DNA of 49,140 nt from Thermoanaerobaculum sp. (GTDB taxonomy: Bacteria > Acidobacteriota > Thermoanaerobaculia > Multivoradales > UBA5704), in the NCBI GenBank assembly GCA_021154885.1, contig JAJKHS010000039.1:1-49140 (forward strand). Reading direction: 5' to 3'. Position numbers and translations under genes: made by a program. Below, in pieces: positions 40,027 through 48,990 of the stretch. The notes beneath the pieces were generated by a model. The model did not search any database, had not been told where the DNA came from, and saw only the letters and a program-made list of their open reading frames with translations. Within the stretch, counting starts at the first letter, position 1; the number at the start of each line of letters is the position of its first letter.

Positions 40027-40770
40027 TCACTTCGGGTATCCCCTAGTTTGCCTGTAGATGGCTCGAAACGCCTTATAGCCCAGCTTCGAAAGCGTGGTGG
40101 CTACCACCTTCTTTCCCTTTAACTTGTGAAGCGGCTTCCTCGGGTCGAGGAGTGCTTGGAACTCCAGCACTCGGCTACCCAGATGATCGATCTCAATTGT
40201 CTTGCGGTTGGCGAGAGGGATCCAGAGGAGGAGGAACGGCTCTCCGGAAGGATCTTCCGCACGAGATAGAAACCTGCGCAACTCGTACTCACGTATGAAC
40301 TCCGACTTCAAGAAGGCCTTACTGACAAGGAGGAGAGCCGCGCTCGCATCGGATACCTTCGTCAAAATGAGATCGTGCCAGGTCTGTCCAGGACTGATGT
40401 CCTCGTCCGACCAGAGATGGATGTTGAGCCCTTGGAGTGGCCAAAGCGCTCGTTTCAACTTCTTGAACCACTCGCGATCGGTATGACTGTAGCTCAGGAA
40501 GACGTGTTGCCAAGCCTGGGGGATAATCGTGTAGTCAGCGGCAACGACCTTGACACGACGCAATGTTCGATCGATTCCGTAGGTAATGTGAATGCGTGGC
40601 CTCACGCCGTCTTCGTAGGACCAAGTGTCGTTGTCCTCGTAATGACGGCCGATCTCCGGCTCTCTGCAGAGAGAGTCGAGAATCTCATAGAGCCGCACTT
40701 TCATATAGGCAGGCCATCCTTGTGTCCTGTCCAGGACGAGCCGAGACAACTCAAGCGCCCAGCCGCTCAA
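40027..40770 (-). CDS. RelE-like domain fused to TIR domain
   Basis: The 247-residue protein has two domains. Residues 5-82 resemble a RelE/ParE-type fold (LYEILDSLCREPEIGRHY, VRPRIHITYGIDRTLRRVKV). Residues 88-230 are a TIR domain: HVFLSYSHTDREWFKKLK, IHLWSDEDISPGQTW, and LVSKAFLKSEFIREYELRRF, where Glu163 is at the position of the NADase glutamate. TIR enzymes in bacterial defence degrade NAD or make signal nucleotides. The start overlaps the stop of the membrane-protein gene by 4 nt, so the pair is translated together. No signal peptide; cytoplasmic. Confidence 0.72.
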   Translation of the reverse strand: MSGWALELSRLVLDRTQGWPAYMKVRLYEILDSLCREPEIGRHYEDNDTWSYEDGVRPRIHITYGIDRTLRRVKVVAADYTIIPQAWQHVFLSYSHTDREWFKKLKRALWPLQGLNIHLWSDEDISPGQTWHDLILTKVSDASAALLLVSKAFLKSEFIREYELRRFLSRAEDPSGEPFLLLWIPLANRKTIEIDHLGSRVLEFQALLDPRKPLHKLKGKKVVATTLSKLGYKAFRAIYRQTRGYPK

Positions 40771-41783
40771 GGTGCGTAGTCTCTCTGAGCGCGAACGGAA
40801 ACGATATGAACAGTCCTTGTCGCGATCTCAACTTCATAGACCAGTTGCCACGGAGTGCCCGCGACGTGTAGAGTGGAGGGAGGTCCTGCCTTCTCTACTT
40901 GAGCCGACATCTCCTGCCTCGCGGCCAGATCTTCGAGGGCTCTCTCGAGTCTCACGCGTTCGCTGGTGCTGAGCCCGCGCAGCGTGGCCGCGGCGCTGTC
41001 GCTCTTTCTCACCGCGTAGCTTGTGTCCGACCTAGCAAGCCGGTGCCCCACCGCTTCTGCATTTCCACGCAGAACACGGGTGCGCTCAACATCTGCGATA
41101 CGAGTCAAGAGCTCAGGCGGCAGAATCAACTCTCCGCTCGTATCCGCAGCCTTCCCGAATGCGTTGCGAAGAGCTTGAACCTCCTCGAAGTACTGCAGGC
41201 GGACCTGCAGGCGCCGAAAAAGGCCATCGACGAGAAATATGGCTCCCGGAAGGAGTACCAGGAGAATTGGCGCTTCGGCCCGCCGCCAACTGAGTGGCTC
41301 GGGCTCACCGAAGGCGCTGGACAGCGAGAGTATCAAGAGGCCGAGTGGCGCGAGGAAAACCAGGAGTTTGGGACGAACGCGAGGTGACGGGAGTATCGCA
41401 TAATCGAGCAGTCTCAATGTAATCAACTGGCGCGACAGGAGCCACTGGCGATAGGCCTTTGTGAAGAGCGGCACGTTGGCGATCAAGAGAGCCAAGAGTG
41501 CAACGAGCGCCGGTAAGACTAAAGCGTTGAGCCAAATCGTCGCCTTGTCGACCAGCGTTTGCGTCTCAGTGCCGAGTGGCCGTCTAAGAGCTCCAGAGAG
41601 ACACGAGCCCAAGTAGGCCAAGCTCAGAATCAAGAGCAGGAAATAGCTCACCCCTTCGAGAAGTCTGAAGAAAACTCTCGCGGCTCTGCCTAGCCAAGCC
41701 TTTTCGCATTCATCGTCAAGAAGTTTATGAAGAAGGGATAAGTCAGCCGAGTTGAGCTCAATTCCAGGGTGTATTTTTTGCAC
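40767..41783 (-). CDS. Four-TM protein with C-terminal RelE-like domain, TIR partner
   Basis: The 338-residue protein has four membrane spans at about residues 43-63, 82-104, 139-157 and 171-188, a charged helical linker, and a C-terminal domain (about 265-335) that reads like RelE/ParE: LRGLSTSERVRLERALEDLA and WQLVYEVEIATRTVHIVSVR. GTG at 41783 is chosen because TATAAT (41790-41795) lies 6 nt upstream, making the mRNA leaderless; TTG at 41801 is upstream of that element. The ATGA overlap with the TIR gene indicates a two-protein system at the membrane. Confidence 0.65.
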   Translation of the reverse strand: MQKIHPGIELNSADLSLLHKLLDDECEKAWLGRAARVFFRLLEGVSYFLLLILSLAYLGSCLSGALRRPLGTETQTLVDKATIWLNALVLPALVALLALLIANVPLFTKAYRQWLLSRQLITLRLLDYAILPSPRVRPKLLVFLAPLGLLILSLSSAFGEPEPLSWRRAEAPILLVLLPGAIFLVDGLFRRLQVRLQYFEEVQALRNAFGKAADTSGELILPPELLTRIADVERTRVLRGNAEAVGHRLARSDTSYAVRKSDSAAATLRGLSTSERVRLERALEDLAARQEMSAQVEKAGPPSTLHVAGTPWQLVYEVEIATRTVHIVSVRAQRDYAP

Positions 41784-41789
41784 ATGCCC

Positions 41790-41795
41790 ATTATA
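41790..41795 (-). promoter_or_regulatory. Consensus -10 of the TIR operon
   Basis: TATAAT on the minus strand, 6 nt before the GTG start. No good -35 hexamer is visible at the usual spacing. Confidence 0.5.
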
Positions 41796-42180
41796 CAGCA
41801 AGCAACGAAGCTCACGCGGGCGGCATGGGCCTTTTCCCAGCGAGCCGCGGCACCACCAGCTTCGAATGCGTTCTTGAGGAAGCGAGGGCCCCCTCCTCGC
41901 CCGCGCCTGATCGGTATGCGCGATGAGGCAGCAGGGTCGACTCTGGAAGTATCAAACTGATCGAACCGATCTCGTGCCCGTGAAGATCAGGCCGACCAGA
42001 CTGGGACAAGCTACCGGCGCCGAATCGAGGCGCGGCCATCCGGTGCTGGATGGCCACTGTCGCGCCGACCTTGAGGGCGCCGGTGACCTTGGTAAAGGTG
42101 TCGCGCACAGATCTCCCAGCGCTCTCTCCTCTTCTCCGCTGGGATCGTGTCGCTGGCCAGCTCGAGCACGGCCCCTCATC

Positions 42181-42453
42181 AGGAGCGCATTCGCCGGGCG
42201 GCCAGTCCATTTCGCGGGGCGAACCGTTCGCCCCGGTTAACGAGCAGGCGGCCCCGGGGAACGGTCCAGGAGCTTCGCGGGGCTGCTTGACGGTTCCGTG
42301 GAGCGACCTCACGGCCCGCCGGAACGAGCCCGCCGGCCCTCGGGGCCCGGAGATGGGATTTCGAGTCGAAAACGCGGCCCCGTCGGACCGCAATGTGGCC
42401 CCGACTACTGGCCACCCGGCTTGGCGGGGCCGCTCAGGCGTGAGTCGGGGCTG
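42181..42453. repeat. Degenerate 21-bp tandem repeat array, about 13 units
   Basis: Cutting the sequence every 21 nt from 42181 aligns a recurring core close to CGGCCCCGCGGNNCGA near the end of each unit; units such as GCAGGCGGCCCCGGGGAACG and CCTCACGGCCCGCCGGAACG illustrate it. The period equals seven codons, and both strands carry open frames with loose heptapeptide periodicity, but none has a convincing start or family. The whole 41802-42518 gap holds no supported gene. Confidence 0.55.
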
Positions 42454-42518
42454 TCATCTTCGCGAAGCTCTGCCGCGTGCGAAGGCGGCCCGGAGGAGAG
42501 CCCCGGGCCGCGAACGGT

Positions 42519-43127
42519 TCAGCGGATCGGATCGAGCCGAATGGGGAAGTTGAGCACGTTGCCGAACTGCGGGATGAAGCTGCAGCCGGTGGGAGCGGTG
42601 TCATAGGAGAGGATCGCCCGCGCATGATAGGTGGGACCGTTGGTCTGCGTGGTGGTGAGCCCTACGTTGCCGTTGCTGGTGCGCGGTCCGCTCGGCGGCA
42701 CCATGTCGCGATAGACCGCGTAGCTCCAGGGACCGGCGCCGCCGGCCGATTCATTGTGCATCTGCAGGGTGACCTCGCCGACCACTTCGTTCTGGCCGAA
42801 GACGCCGTCGTTGTTCCAGTCCACGCAGAACAGGACGTGCTCGAACGAGCCGGAGGCGTCGATGCCGTTGCCGCCGTAGCAACTGGGCTGCTTCACGTTG
42901 ACGATGCACTCCAGCCGGGTCTCCTGCGGGTAGAAGCCGCAGGCGACGAGCTCTTCGTAGGTGACGACCTGGGTGGGCGGCGGGCAGCAGGGGAGGGCGC
43001 GAAGGCACTGGTCGGGCAGTTCGCCGATCTGGGCTGCCGCGGGCGGGGTGGCGACCCACCCTGCCAGGACGACGACGGCGAGCCCCAAGGGAATCCAAGG
43101 CCGCGAGGTGTGGACACGGATCTTCAT
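42519..43127 (-). CDS. Secreted protein with GEVED-like segment
   Basis: The 202-residue protein has a Sec signal peptide (LGLAVVVLAGWVATPPAAAQ), a Cys-rich N-terminal part (CLRALPCCPPPTQ) and a segment FCVDWNNDGVFGQNEVVGE that resembles the GEVED domain and a calcium-binding DxNxDG loop. The C-terminal half is Thr/Asn-rich and likely beta-sheet. I cannot name a function. It is one of four exported structural-looking proteins in this window. Confidence 0.6.
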   Translation of the reverse strand: MKIRVHTSRPWIPLGLAVVVLAGWVATPPAAAQIGELPDQCLRALPCCPPPTQVVTYEELVACGFYPQETRLECIVNVKQPSCYGGNGIDASGSFEHVLFCVDWNNDGVFGQNEVVGEVTLQMHNESAGGAGPWSYAVYRDMVPPSGPRTSNGNVGLTTTQTNGPTYHARAILSYDTAPTGCSFIPQFGNVLNFPIRLDPIR

Positions 43128-43311
43128 CTCTTTCCTCGTTTCTCCGGCCTCACGGCCGGTGACCCTGCCCAGCCTTCATTGCTGGACAGGAAGTTCGCGG
43201 CGCCAAATATTCAGGATAATCAATATATGCAAAATGAAAGGACTCGGCAAGGGCGAGGCGGGTCAGATCCGGTCAGGCGACCTGTGGTGAGCCGGGAAAA
43301 TGGCACGAGGC

Positions 43312-43707
43312 CTACCTTGCCATGAATGGAAGGATGTCAGTCCGCCCAAAGTCGTCACCCTTGTAGAGCAGCGGCTCGCCAAGCACCGTGGCGAGCGCGT
43401 ACGCGAAGCAGTCACCATAGTTGAGCGCGGCCCGATGCCGCCCCTTGCCGAACCGGCTGAATGCCCGACGGGCCACGTGGGCCTGCTCAGCATCCACGGC
43501 GGCCAAGCCGATTCCTGCACGTTCAACGAACAGGTCGAGGTCGCGAATACCCTCGGCGCCGAAGCGCGACTCGATGACGATTGAGACCTCGACGAAGGTC
43601 GCCGCCGACATCATGCGCGATTCGGCAGCTTCGATGGCCTCGTTGAACGTGCGGCGTTCGGGCTCGTCAAGGAGGATTGCCAAGAGAGCGGAGGTGTCGA
43701 TGACCAT
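43312..43707 (-). CDS. vapC: VapC-type PIN ribonuclease toxin
   Basis: The 131-residue PIN domain starts MVIDTSALLAILLDEPE and has the acidic residues expected for metal-dependent RNase activity in IDTSAL, FVEVSIV, YGDCFAYA and KGDDFGRTD. The ATG overlaps the last base of the antitoxin stop. VapC toxins cleave tRNA or rRNA and are held inactive by VapB. Confidence 0.88.
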   Translation of the reverse strand: MVIDTSALLAILLDEPERRTFNEAIEAAESRMMSAATFVEVSIVIESRFGAEGIRDLDLFVERAGIGLAAVDAEQAHVARRAFSRFGKGRHRAALNYGDCFAYALATVLGEPLLYKGDDFGRTDILPFMAR

Positions 43708-43961
43708 CAGCGCGGCAATCCGTGCTCATCATATCCGAGGATCTCGTCGGGTGTCCTCGAATCCAGCACGGGCAGCCGCGAGCAATGCCTGGCGATCTCG
43801 TCGAGCTCATCGGCGAGGCTCCGCCGGGCGCGCTCGCGGCGTAGCCGGGCCAAGCGGTCCCGGAGCGCCTGCGTCACGGCCTCGGTCTTCGTCTCCCCCG
43901 TGAGCTTGGCTAGCGCTTCAGCCAACGTCTCGGTCTCGGAGTTCCTGATGTTCAGAGCCAT
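43707..43961 (-). CDS. vapB: VapB-type antitoxin (PSK family)
   Basis: The 84-residue protein begins MALNIRNSETETLAEALAKL and continues TGETKTEAVTQALRDRL, the PSK-type ribbon-helix-helix antitoxin. ATG 43961 gives this canonical start; the ATG at 43985 would overlap the operator. It is co-expressed with vapC and probably represses from the palindrome at 43973-43990. Confidence 0.87.
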   Translation of the reverse strand: MALNIRNSETETLAEALAKLTGETKTEAVTQALRDRLARLRRERARRSLADELDEIARHCSRLPVLDSRTPDEILGYDEHGLPR

Positions 43962-43972
43962 GGTTCCCCACG

Positions 43973-43990
43973 TGTAGACTGGCATCTACA
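43973..43990. promoter_or_regulatory. Probable vapBC operator
   Basis: TGTAGA-CTGGCA-TCTACA is a perfect 6+6+6 inverted repeat ending 11 nt before the vapB start. A related TGTAG...CTACA palindrome precedes the other PIN operon at 46536. Confidence 0.6.
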
Positions 43991-44074
43991 TGGTAACACC
44001 TTGAGCTACCGCCGTCAACGGAACATCGTCCTCTCCTCCGTCGATCCTGGGCCGCCTGCCCCCAACCTTCCCCT

Positions 44075-44102
44075 TTGGGATTCGGGGCCGATGAGGTAGA
44101 AT
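44075..44102 (+). promoter_or_regulatory. Promoter of the SAH riboswitch-ahcY unit
   Basis: TTGGGA at 44075-44080 and TAGAAT at 44097-44102 with a 16-nt spacer. The expected transcription start falls at the first bases of the riboswitch. Confidence 0.5.
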
Positions 44103-44110
44103 AGAGGCGG

Positions 44111-44188
44111 TCCGAGGAGCGTTGCAGGAGGTCTCCCCTCCCAGGCTCGGACGCCGGCATGACCGGAGCACAGGGAACGGCGCTCACC
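44111..44188 (+). ncRNA. SAH riboswitch
   Basis: The leader contains the conserved SAH riboswitch core: TCCGAGGAGCGTTGCAGG from 44111, CCAGGCTCGG closing the first helix, and the 3' block AACGGCGCTCACC ending at 44188. It lies directly upstream of S-adenosylhomocysteine hydrolase, the classic target. Downstream, GGTGAGC at 44208-44214 is perfectly complementary to GCTCACC at 44182-44188, giving a plausible switching helix. SAH binding should raise ahcY expression. Confidence 0.88.
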
Positions 44189-44249
44189 TTAACCCTTCCG
44201 GGTCGATGGTGAGCTTTCCAGTCGCCCGGGTCCTCTGAGGAGGTTAATC

Positions 44250-45677
<1,428 letters not shown>

Positions 45678-45715
45678 TAAGAACTACGTCTGACCGTTCT
45701 GCGGGTCGGCGGACG

Positions 45716-45753
45716 AGAGGGGGGAGGACATCGGTGATCGTCCTCACCTCTCT
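45716..45753 (+). terminator. Hairpin downstream of ahcY
   Basis: AGAGGGGGGAGGAC (45716-45729) pairs with GTCCTCACCTCTCT (45740-45753) with two mismatches and a 10-nt loop. It lies between convergent genes. No clear T-run. Confidence 0.4.
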
Positions 45754-45838
45754 CGCCGGTTTGAAGAGTGTTCCGCGCAAGCAGTCGACGCGCTGTCGTC
45801 GCGAGGCTCGCCTTTAGGCTGGCGCTTAACCTAGAAGG

Positions 45839-46282
45839 TCACGAGGCGGAGAAGGGATCCTCGACGACAAAAGGGTTTCTGAAACGTACACCCTCCAAGT
45901 CTCGCCCGTGTTGCAGGTCCTCGCTCAACAACAACGTCGCTCCAGCCTGCTTGGCGACCGCCCATTGCAGGGCATCCCAAAAGGAAAGGTTGTGCTGCTC
46001 GACGGCTCGGACAGCCAAGCGCAAGCTTGTGGTCGTAGCGGCGATCACCGGGAACAACGCCTGCCAGTCTTCGAGCTGAGCTGCCGCCTGGACCGCTGTC
46101 AGCTTACCCTTGCGCGTCGTTGCAGCAAAGAATTCGCACAGCGTCTGTAGAGAAAGGAAGCAGTCATGGTTCAACGCCCCTTGGCGTACGATCGCGCGCG
46201 CTTTCTCCTGGCGCTCGCCAGCGTCGGCGTCGACGGTATAGAAGAGAATGTTGGCGTCGAGGCTGATCCGCTCAACGCTCAT
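45839..46282 (-). CDS. PIN-domain toxin
   Basis: The 147-residue PIN domain has acidic sites in ISLDANILFY, LCEFFAA, FWDALQWA and LSEDLQHG. ATG 46282 (MSVERISLDAN) is preferred to the ATG at 46306. It overlaps the antitoxin gene by 11 nt. As a VapC-like RNase it should be controlled by the Phd-type antitoxin upstream. Confidence 0.82.
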   Translation of the reverse strand: MSVERISLDANILFYTVDADAGERQEKARAIVRQGALNHDCFLSLQTLCEFFAATTRKGKLTAVQAAAQLEDWQALFPVIAATTTSLRLAVRAVEQHNLSFWDALQWAVAKQAGATLLLSEDLQHGRDLEGVRFRNPFVVEDPFSAS

Positions 46283-46526
46283 GAAGCTCGTCCCGCGACG
46301 GTGCACGCCCCCCCAGGTGATGGCTCCGGCTCAGGATTCGTTCGAGGGCCGCTTCCTGCTCGGCGCTCAGGGAACGCTCCTTCGGCGGAAGCGGCGAAAG
46401 GAGGGCCACGGGCTTACCGCGGCGGGTGATAACGATCCGCTCGCCAGCCTCGGCCGCCTTCACGTATCGGGTCAGATGTTGGTTGACCTCTCGTAGACTG
46501 ACTCGCTGTTCGCCCACGTTCTCCAT
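46272..46526 (-). CDS. Phd/YefM-family antitoxin of the PIN module
   Basis: The 84-residue antitoxin reads VSLREVNQHLTRYVKAAEAG, then ERIVITRRGKPVALLSPL, typical of Phd/YefM. TACAAT lies 7 nt before the ATG (46534-46539), and overlaps a TGTAG/CTACA palindrome, so binding of the antitoxin would block its own promoter. Confidence 0.82.
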   Translation of the reverse strand: MENVGEQRVSLREVNQHLTRYVKAAEAGERIVITRRGKPVALLSPLPPKERSLSAEQEAALERILSRSHHLGGRAPSRDELHER

Positions 46527-46535
46527 GGCGGGAAT

Positions 46536-46551
46536 TGTAGCACGTCCTACA
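46536..46551. promoter_or_regulatory. Probable operator of the Phd/PIN module
   Basis: TGTAG-C-ACGT-C-CTACA is a 16-nt palindrome with one central-flank mismatch pair, 9 nt from the antitoxin start and overlapping its -10. Confidence 0.55.
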
Positions 46552-46676
46552 TTCGACTCCCCTGCGCGCCGCCGTCCCTACCTCCCCAAAGGTACAGCCT
46601 CTCCCCAACCTTCCGGGCGATGCGCACGGGCCTCTCCCCCCTCTACTCTGCTGCCATGAAAGAAGGAGAGCAACCG

Positions 46677-47579
46677 ATGAGCGATTATGCGTGGCAGTTT
46701 TCCGAGAGTCTCGCCGAGGTCGTCGAGAAGGTCGCGGCCGGCGTGGTGCGCATCCATGGCCGGAGGCGGCGGGGGCCGTCGACCGGCGTCGTCTGGTCCG
46801 AGGGCGTGGTGGTGACCACCCATCACGTCCTCGAATGGGAGGAGGACATCGAGATCGGGCTGCCGGACGGGGGCACGACCACGGCGTCCCTGGCCGGACG
46901 GGACCCGGCGACCGACCTGGCGGCCCTGCGTCTCGCCGCGGCGTCCCCGGCTCCGGCCCCCTGGGACGACGGCGAGGTCAAGACCGGGCACCTGGTGCTG
47001 GGCTTAAGCCGGCCGGGCCGCGGCATCCGGGCCAGCCTGGGGATGGTCGGCGCCGTGGGCGAGGCCTGGCGCACGCCCATGGGGGGCCGGATCGACGCCA
47101 ACGTCCAGACCGACCTCGGCATCCACACCGGCTTCTCCGGAGGCGCTCTCGCGGACCTCAAGGGGCGGGTGATCGGCCTCAACACGGCCGGCTTCTACCG
47201 TGGTGTCGCGAGCGTGATCCCCACGGCCACGGTGCGGCGGGTGGTGGGATCGCTCCTCGCCCACGGCCAGGTGCGGCGAGGCTACCTCGGGGTGGTGACC
47301 CAGCCGGTACGTCTGCCGGCGGCGCTCGGCGAGCAGCTCGGGCAGGAGACGGCCCTGCTCCTCACCTCGGTCCAGCCCGGCAGCGCGGCGGATCAGGCCG
47401 GGCTGGTCCTGGGCGACGTCCTCCTCGCTTTCGAGGGGACGCCGCTACGTCATCCGGGGGACCTGCTCCCCCTCCTGGACGAGGAGACGATCGGCCGCGA
47501 GGCCACCCTCCGCGTGCTGCGGGGCGGCGAGATCCGGGAGGTCCGCGTCACGGTGGGAGCGCGCAACGGGCGGGAATAG
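46677..47579 (+). CDS. Cytosolic S1C (HtrA/Deg-like) serine protease with PDZ domain
   Basis: The 300-residue protein has a trypsin-like domain with His50 (TTHHVLEW), Asp80 (DPATDLAALRL) and Ser154 (HTGFSGGAL), then a PDZ domain at about 205-295 (GQVRRGYLGVVTQPV, GSAADQAGLVLGDVLLAFEG). Unlike typical HtrA it lacks a signal peptide or anchor, so it should act in the cytoplasm. ATG 46677 has AAGGAG 8 nt upstream; the earlier in-frame ATGs lack a site. Confidence 0.83.
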   Translation: MSDYAWQFSESLAEVVEKVAAGVVRIHGRRRRGPSTGVVWSEGVVVTTHHVLEWEEDIEIGLPDGGTTTASLAGRDPATDLAALRLAAASPAPAPWDDGEVKTGHLVLGLSRPGRGIRASLGMVGAVGEAWRTPMGGRIDANVQTDLGIHTGFSGGALADLKGRVIGLNTAGFYRGVASVIPTATVRRVVGSLLAHGQVRRGYLGVVTQPVRLPAALGEQLGQETALLLTSVQPGSAADQAGLVLGDVLLAFEGTPLRHPGDLLPLLDEETIGREATLRVLRGGEIREVRVTVGARNGRE

Positions 47580-47639
47580 CCGTAGACTGAAGGGGAGGTG
47601 ATTTCGGCGGCGGGTTTCCAGACCCGGGAGACCCGCCGG

Positions 47640-47670
47640 TTGACCCGTCTCCTGCCTTGGATCATACTAT
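47640..47670 (+). promoter_or_regulatory. Promoter of the DUF433 gene
   Basis: TTGACC at 47640-47645 and TACTAT at 47665-47670 with a 19-nt spacer; the start site would fall inside the adjacent palindrome. Confidence 0.45.
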
Positions 47671-47672
47671 GC

Positions 47673-47689
47673 TGTGCACAACGTGCACA
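47673..47689. promoter_or_regulatory. Perfect palindrome, likely operator
   Basis: TGTGCAC-AAC-GTGCACA, 7+3+7, lies 3 nt after the -10 and 16 nt before the ATG of a DNA-binding protein gene. Position suggests autorepression. Confidence 0.55.
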
Positions 47690-47705
47690 CCAGCCGGAGA
47701 GAGCC

Positions 47706-48116
47706 ATGGCAACGAAGGCAAAAGGAATCAGGATCTCAGACGAGCTTGACCATGCGATCACGCGCGAATCCGCGGTGCGTGGCAAGTCCTGGTCCGCGAT
47801 CACAGCGGAGCTGCTCGAGGAGGCGATCCGGATGCGTCGGGTCCCGGGAATCGTGTTCGTTGACGGTGCAACCGGTCGTCGCGCCGCCCTGGCAGGCGGG
47901 CTCGACGTCTGGGAGATCATCGCCACCTGGCGAGAAGGCGGCAGGAGTTATGAAGACCTCCGGCGGAACTATCCCTGGCTGACCGAGACCCAACTTCGAG
48001 CCGCCCTCGCCTACTATGAGTTGTACCCGTCCGAGATCGACGCTCGCCTGGAGCGCGAGGCGCAGTTGACACCCGAGAGGGTGCGGCAGGAGTTTCCCGG
48101 ATCGCCCACGCTCTGA
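47706..48116 (+). CDS. DUF433 antitoxin-like DNA-binding protein, orphan
   Basis: The 136-residue protein has an N-terminal ribbon-helix-helix-like part (IRISDELDHAITRESAV) and a DUF433 domain (GGLDVWEIIATWREGGRSYE, NYPWLTETQLRAALAYYE). DUF433 proteins usually act as antitoxins beside a DUF5615 PIN-like toxin, but none follows here. ATG 47706 directly follows GGAGAGAGCC. A perfect palindrome in its promoter suggests it controls itself. Confidence 0.72.
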   Translation: MATKAKGIRISDELDHAITRESAVRGKSWSAITAELLEEAIRMRRVPGIVFVDGATGRRAALAGGLDVWEIIATWREGGRSYEDLRRNYPWLTETQLRAALAYYELYPSEIDARLEREAQLTPERVRQEFPGSPTL

Positions 48117-48187
48117 AACGTTGGCAGGACCGGCCCGGTGATCGCGGCTCCGGCTTCGTGGACTTCCTGACTTCGTGACGGAAGAGC

Positions 48188-48982
48188 TCAGCTCCAGAAC
48201 TCGATCGGTCTCGGCTCGAGGATCATGCCGTGGGAGTAGGCCCGGCGGTAGAACTCCTCCAGGCCTTCGATCTCCTCCGCGCGCAGGAAAAAGTGGAGGT
48301 TCTCGGTGAGATAGGCGCGGACCTCGGAGGTGTCGAGCCCAAGCTCGGCGGCCGACTCACGGACCAGGGTGTCGAGGGAGGAGAGGCCATAGCGCAGGCT
48401 GCTCTTGAAGTAGAAGGGGAGGTCGGGGATCTCCACCTCGGGGCGCACCGCCCAGACGGCGAAGACGAAGGGCAGGCCGGTCAGCGCGTTCCACTCGGCC
48501 GCGAGGTCGACGACGTGATACCGGTCGCGGTCGAGGCGCAGGGCGGGATCGCCGATGATCAGGGCCGCGTCCGCCTCGCTCAGCATGCGCTCGGGATCGG
48601 GTCGCTCGTGCAGGTACTCCGGGTCGAGCCCCCAGCGTTCGCGCAGCAGGATGCGGACGAGGGTGGAGGAGGTCCGGCTGTTCTGGTCGAGCGCCACGCG
48701 GCGGACTTCCTCGATCGGACCGCGCGAGACCAGGACCACGCTGCGCACCTCCTGCTTCGCTCCCACGCACATGTCGGGGAGCACCCGGAGGTTGGGGATG
48801 CGCTGCACTTCGATGGAGGGGATGAGCCCGATGTCGAGATTCCCCTGCCCGAGCAGCCGCGCCACCAGGGCCGGCGGGTGGTAGCTCGGCGCGAACAGGT
48901 CCGCGTGGTGGCCCTTCAGAAAACCCCACGCCAGCGGCTTGCTGTTCAGGAAGTTGACGATGCCGACTCGCAGCTTGGGCAA
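48188..48982 (-). CDS. mqnA: Chorismate dehydratase MqnA
   Basis: The 264-residue enzyme converts chorismate to 3-enolpyruvylbenzoate, the first step of the futalosine menaquinone pathway. It matches the periplasmic-binding-like MqnA fold: RVGIVNFLNSKPLAWGF, NLDIGLIPSIEVQ, QNSRTSSTLVRILL and ALIIGDPAL. The start is TTG at 48980-48982 with GGGAG 3-4 nt upstream. It lies 8 nt after rho on the same strand, so the two may be co-transcribed. MqnC is encoded at 27759-28946. Confidence 0.92.
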   Translation of the reverse strand: MPKLRVGIVNFLNSKPLAWGFLKGHHADLFAPSYHPPALVARLLGQGNLDIGLIPSIEVQRIPNLRVLPDMCVGAKQEVRSVVLVSRGPIEEVRRVALDQNSRTSSTLVRILLRERWGLDPEYLHERPDPERMLSEADAALIIGDPALRLDRDRYHVVDLAAEWNALTGLPFVFAVWAVRPEVEIPDLPFYFKSSLRYGLSSLDTLVRESAAELGLDTSEVRAYLTENLHFFLRAEEIEGLEEFYRRAYSHGMILEPRPIEFWS

Positions 48983-48990
48983 GGTCTCCC

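Noticed and set aside
41812-42393. Minus-strand 193-codon frame over the 21-bp repeat array
   Set aside because: No start context, no recognisable domain, and the periodic part is explained by the tandem repeat.
42181-42453. CRISPR array
   Set aside because: The 21-nt period has no constant repeat with variable spacers; all positions drift and no cas genes are present.
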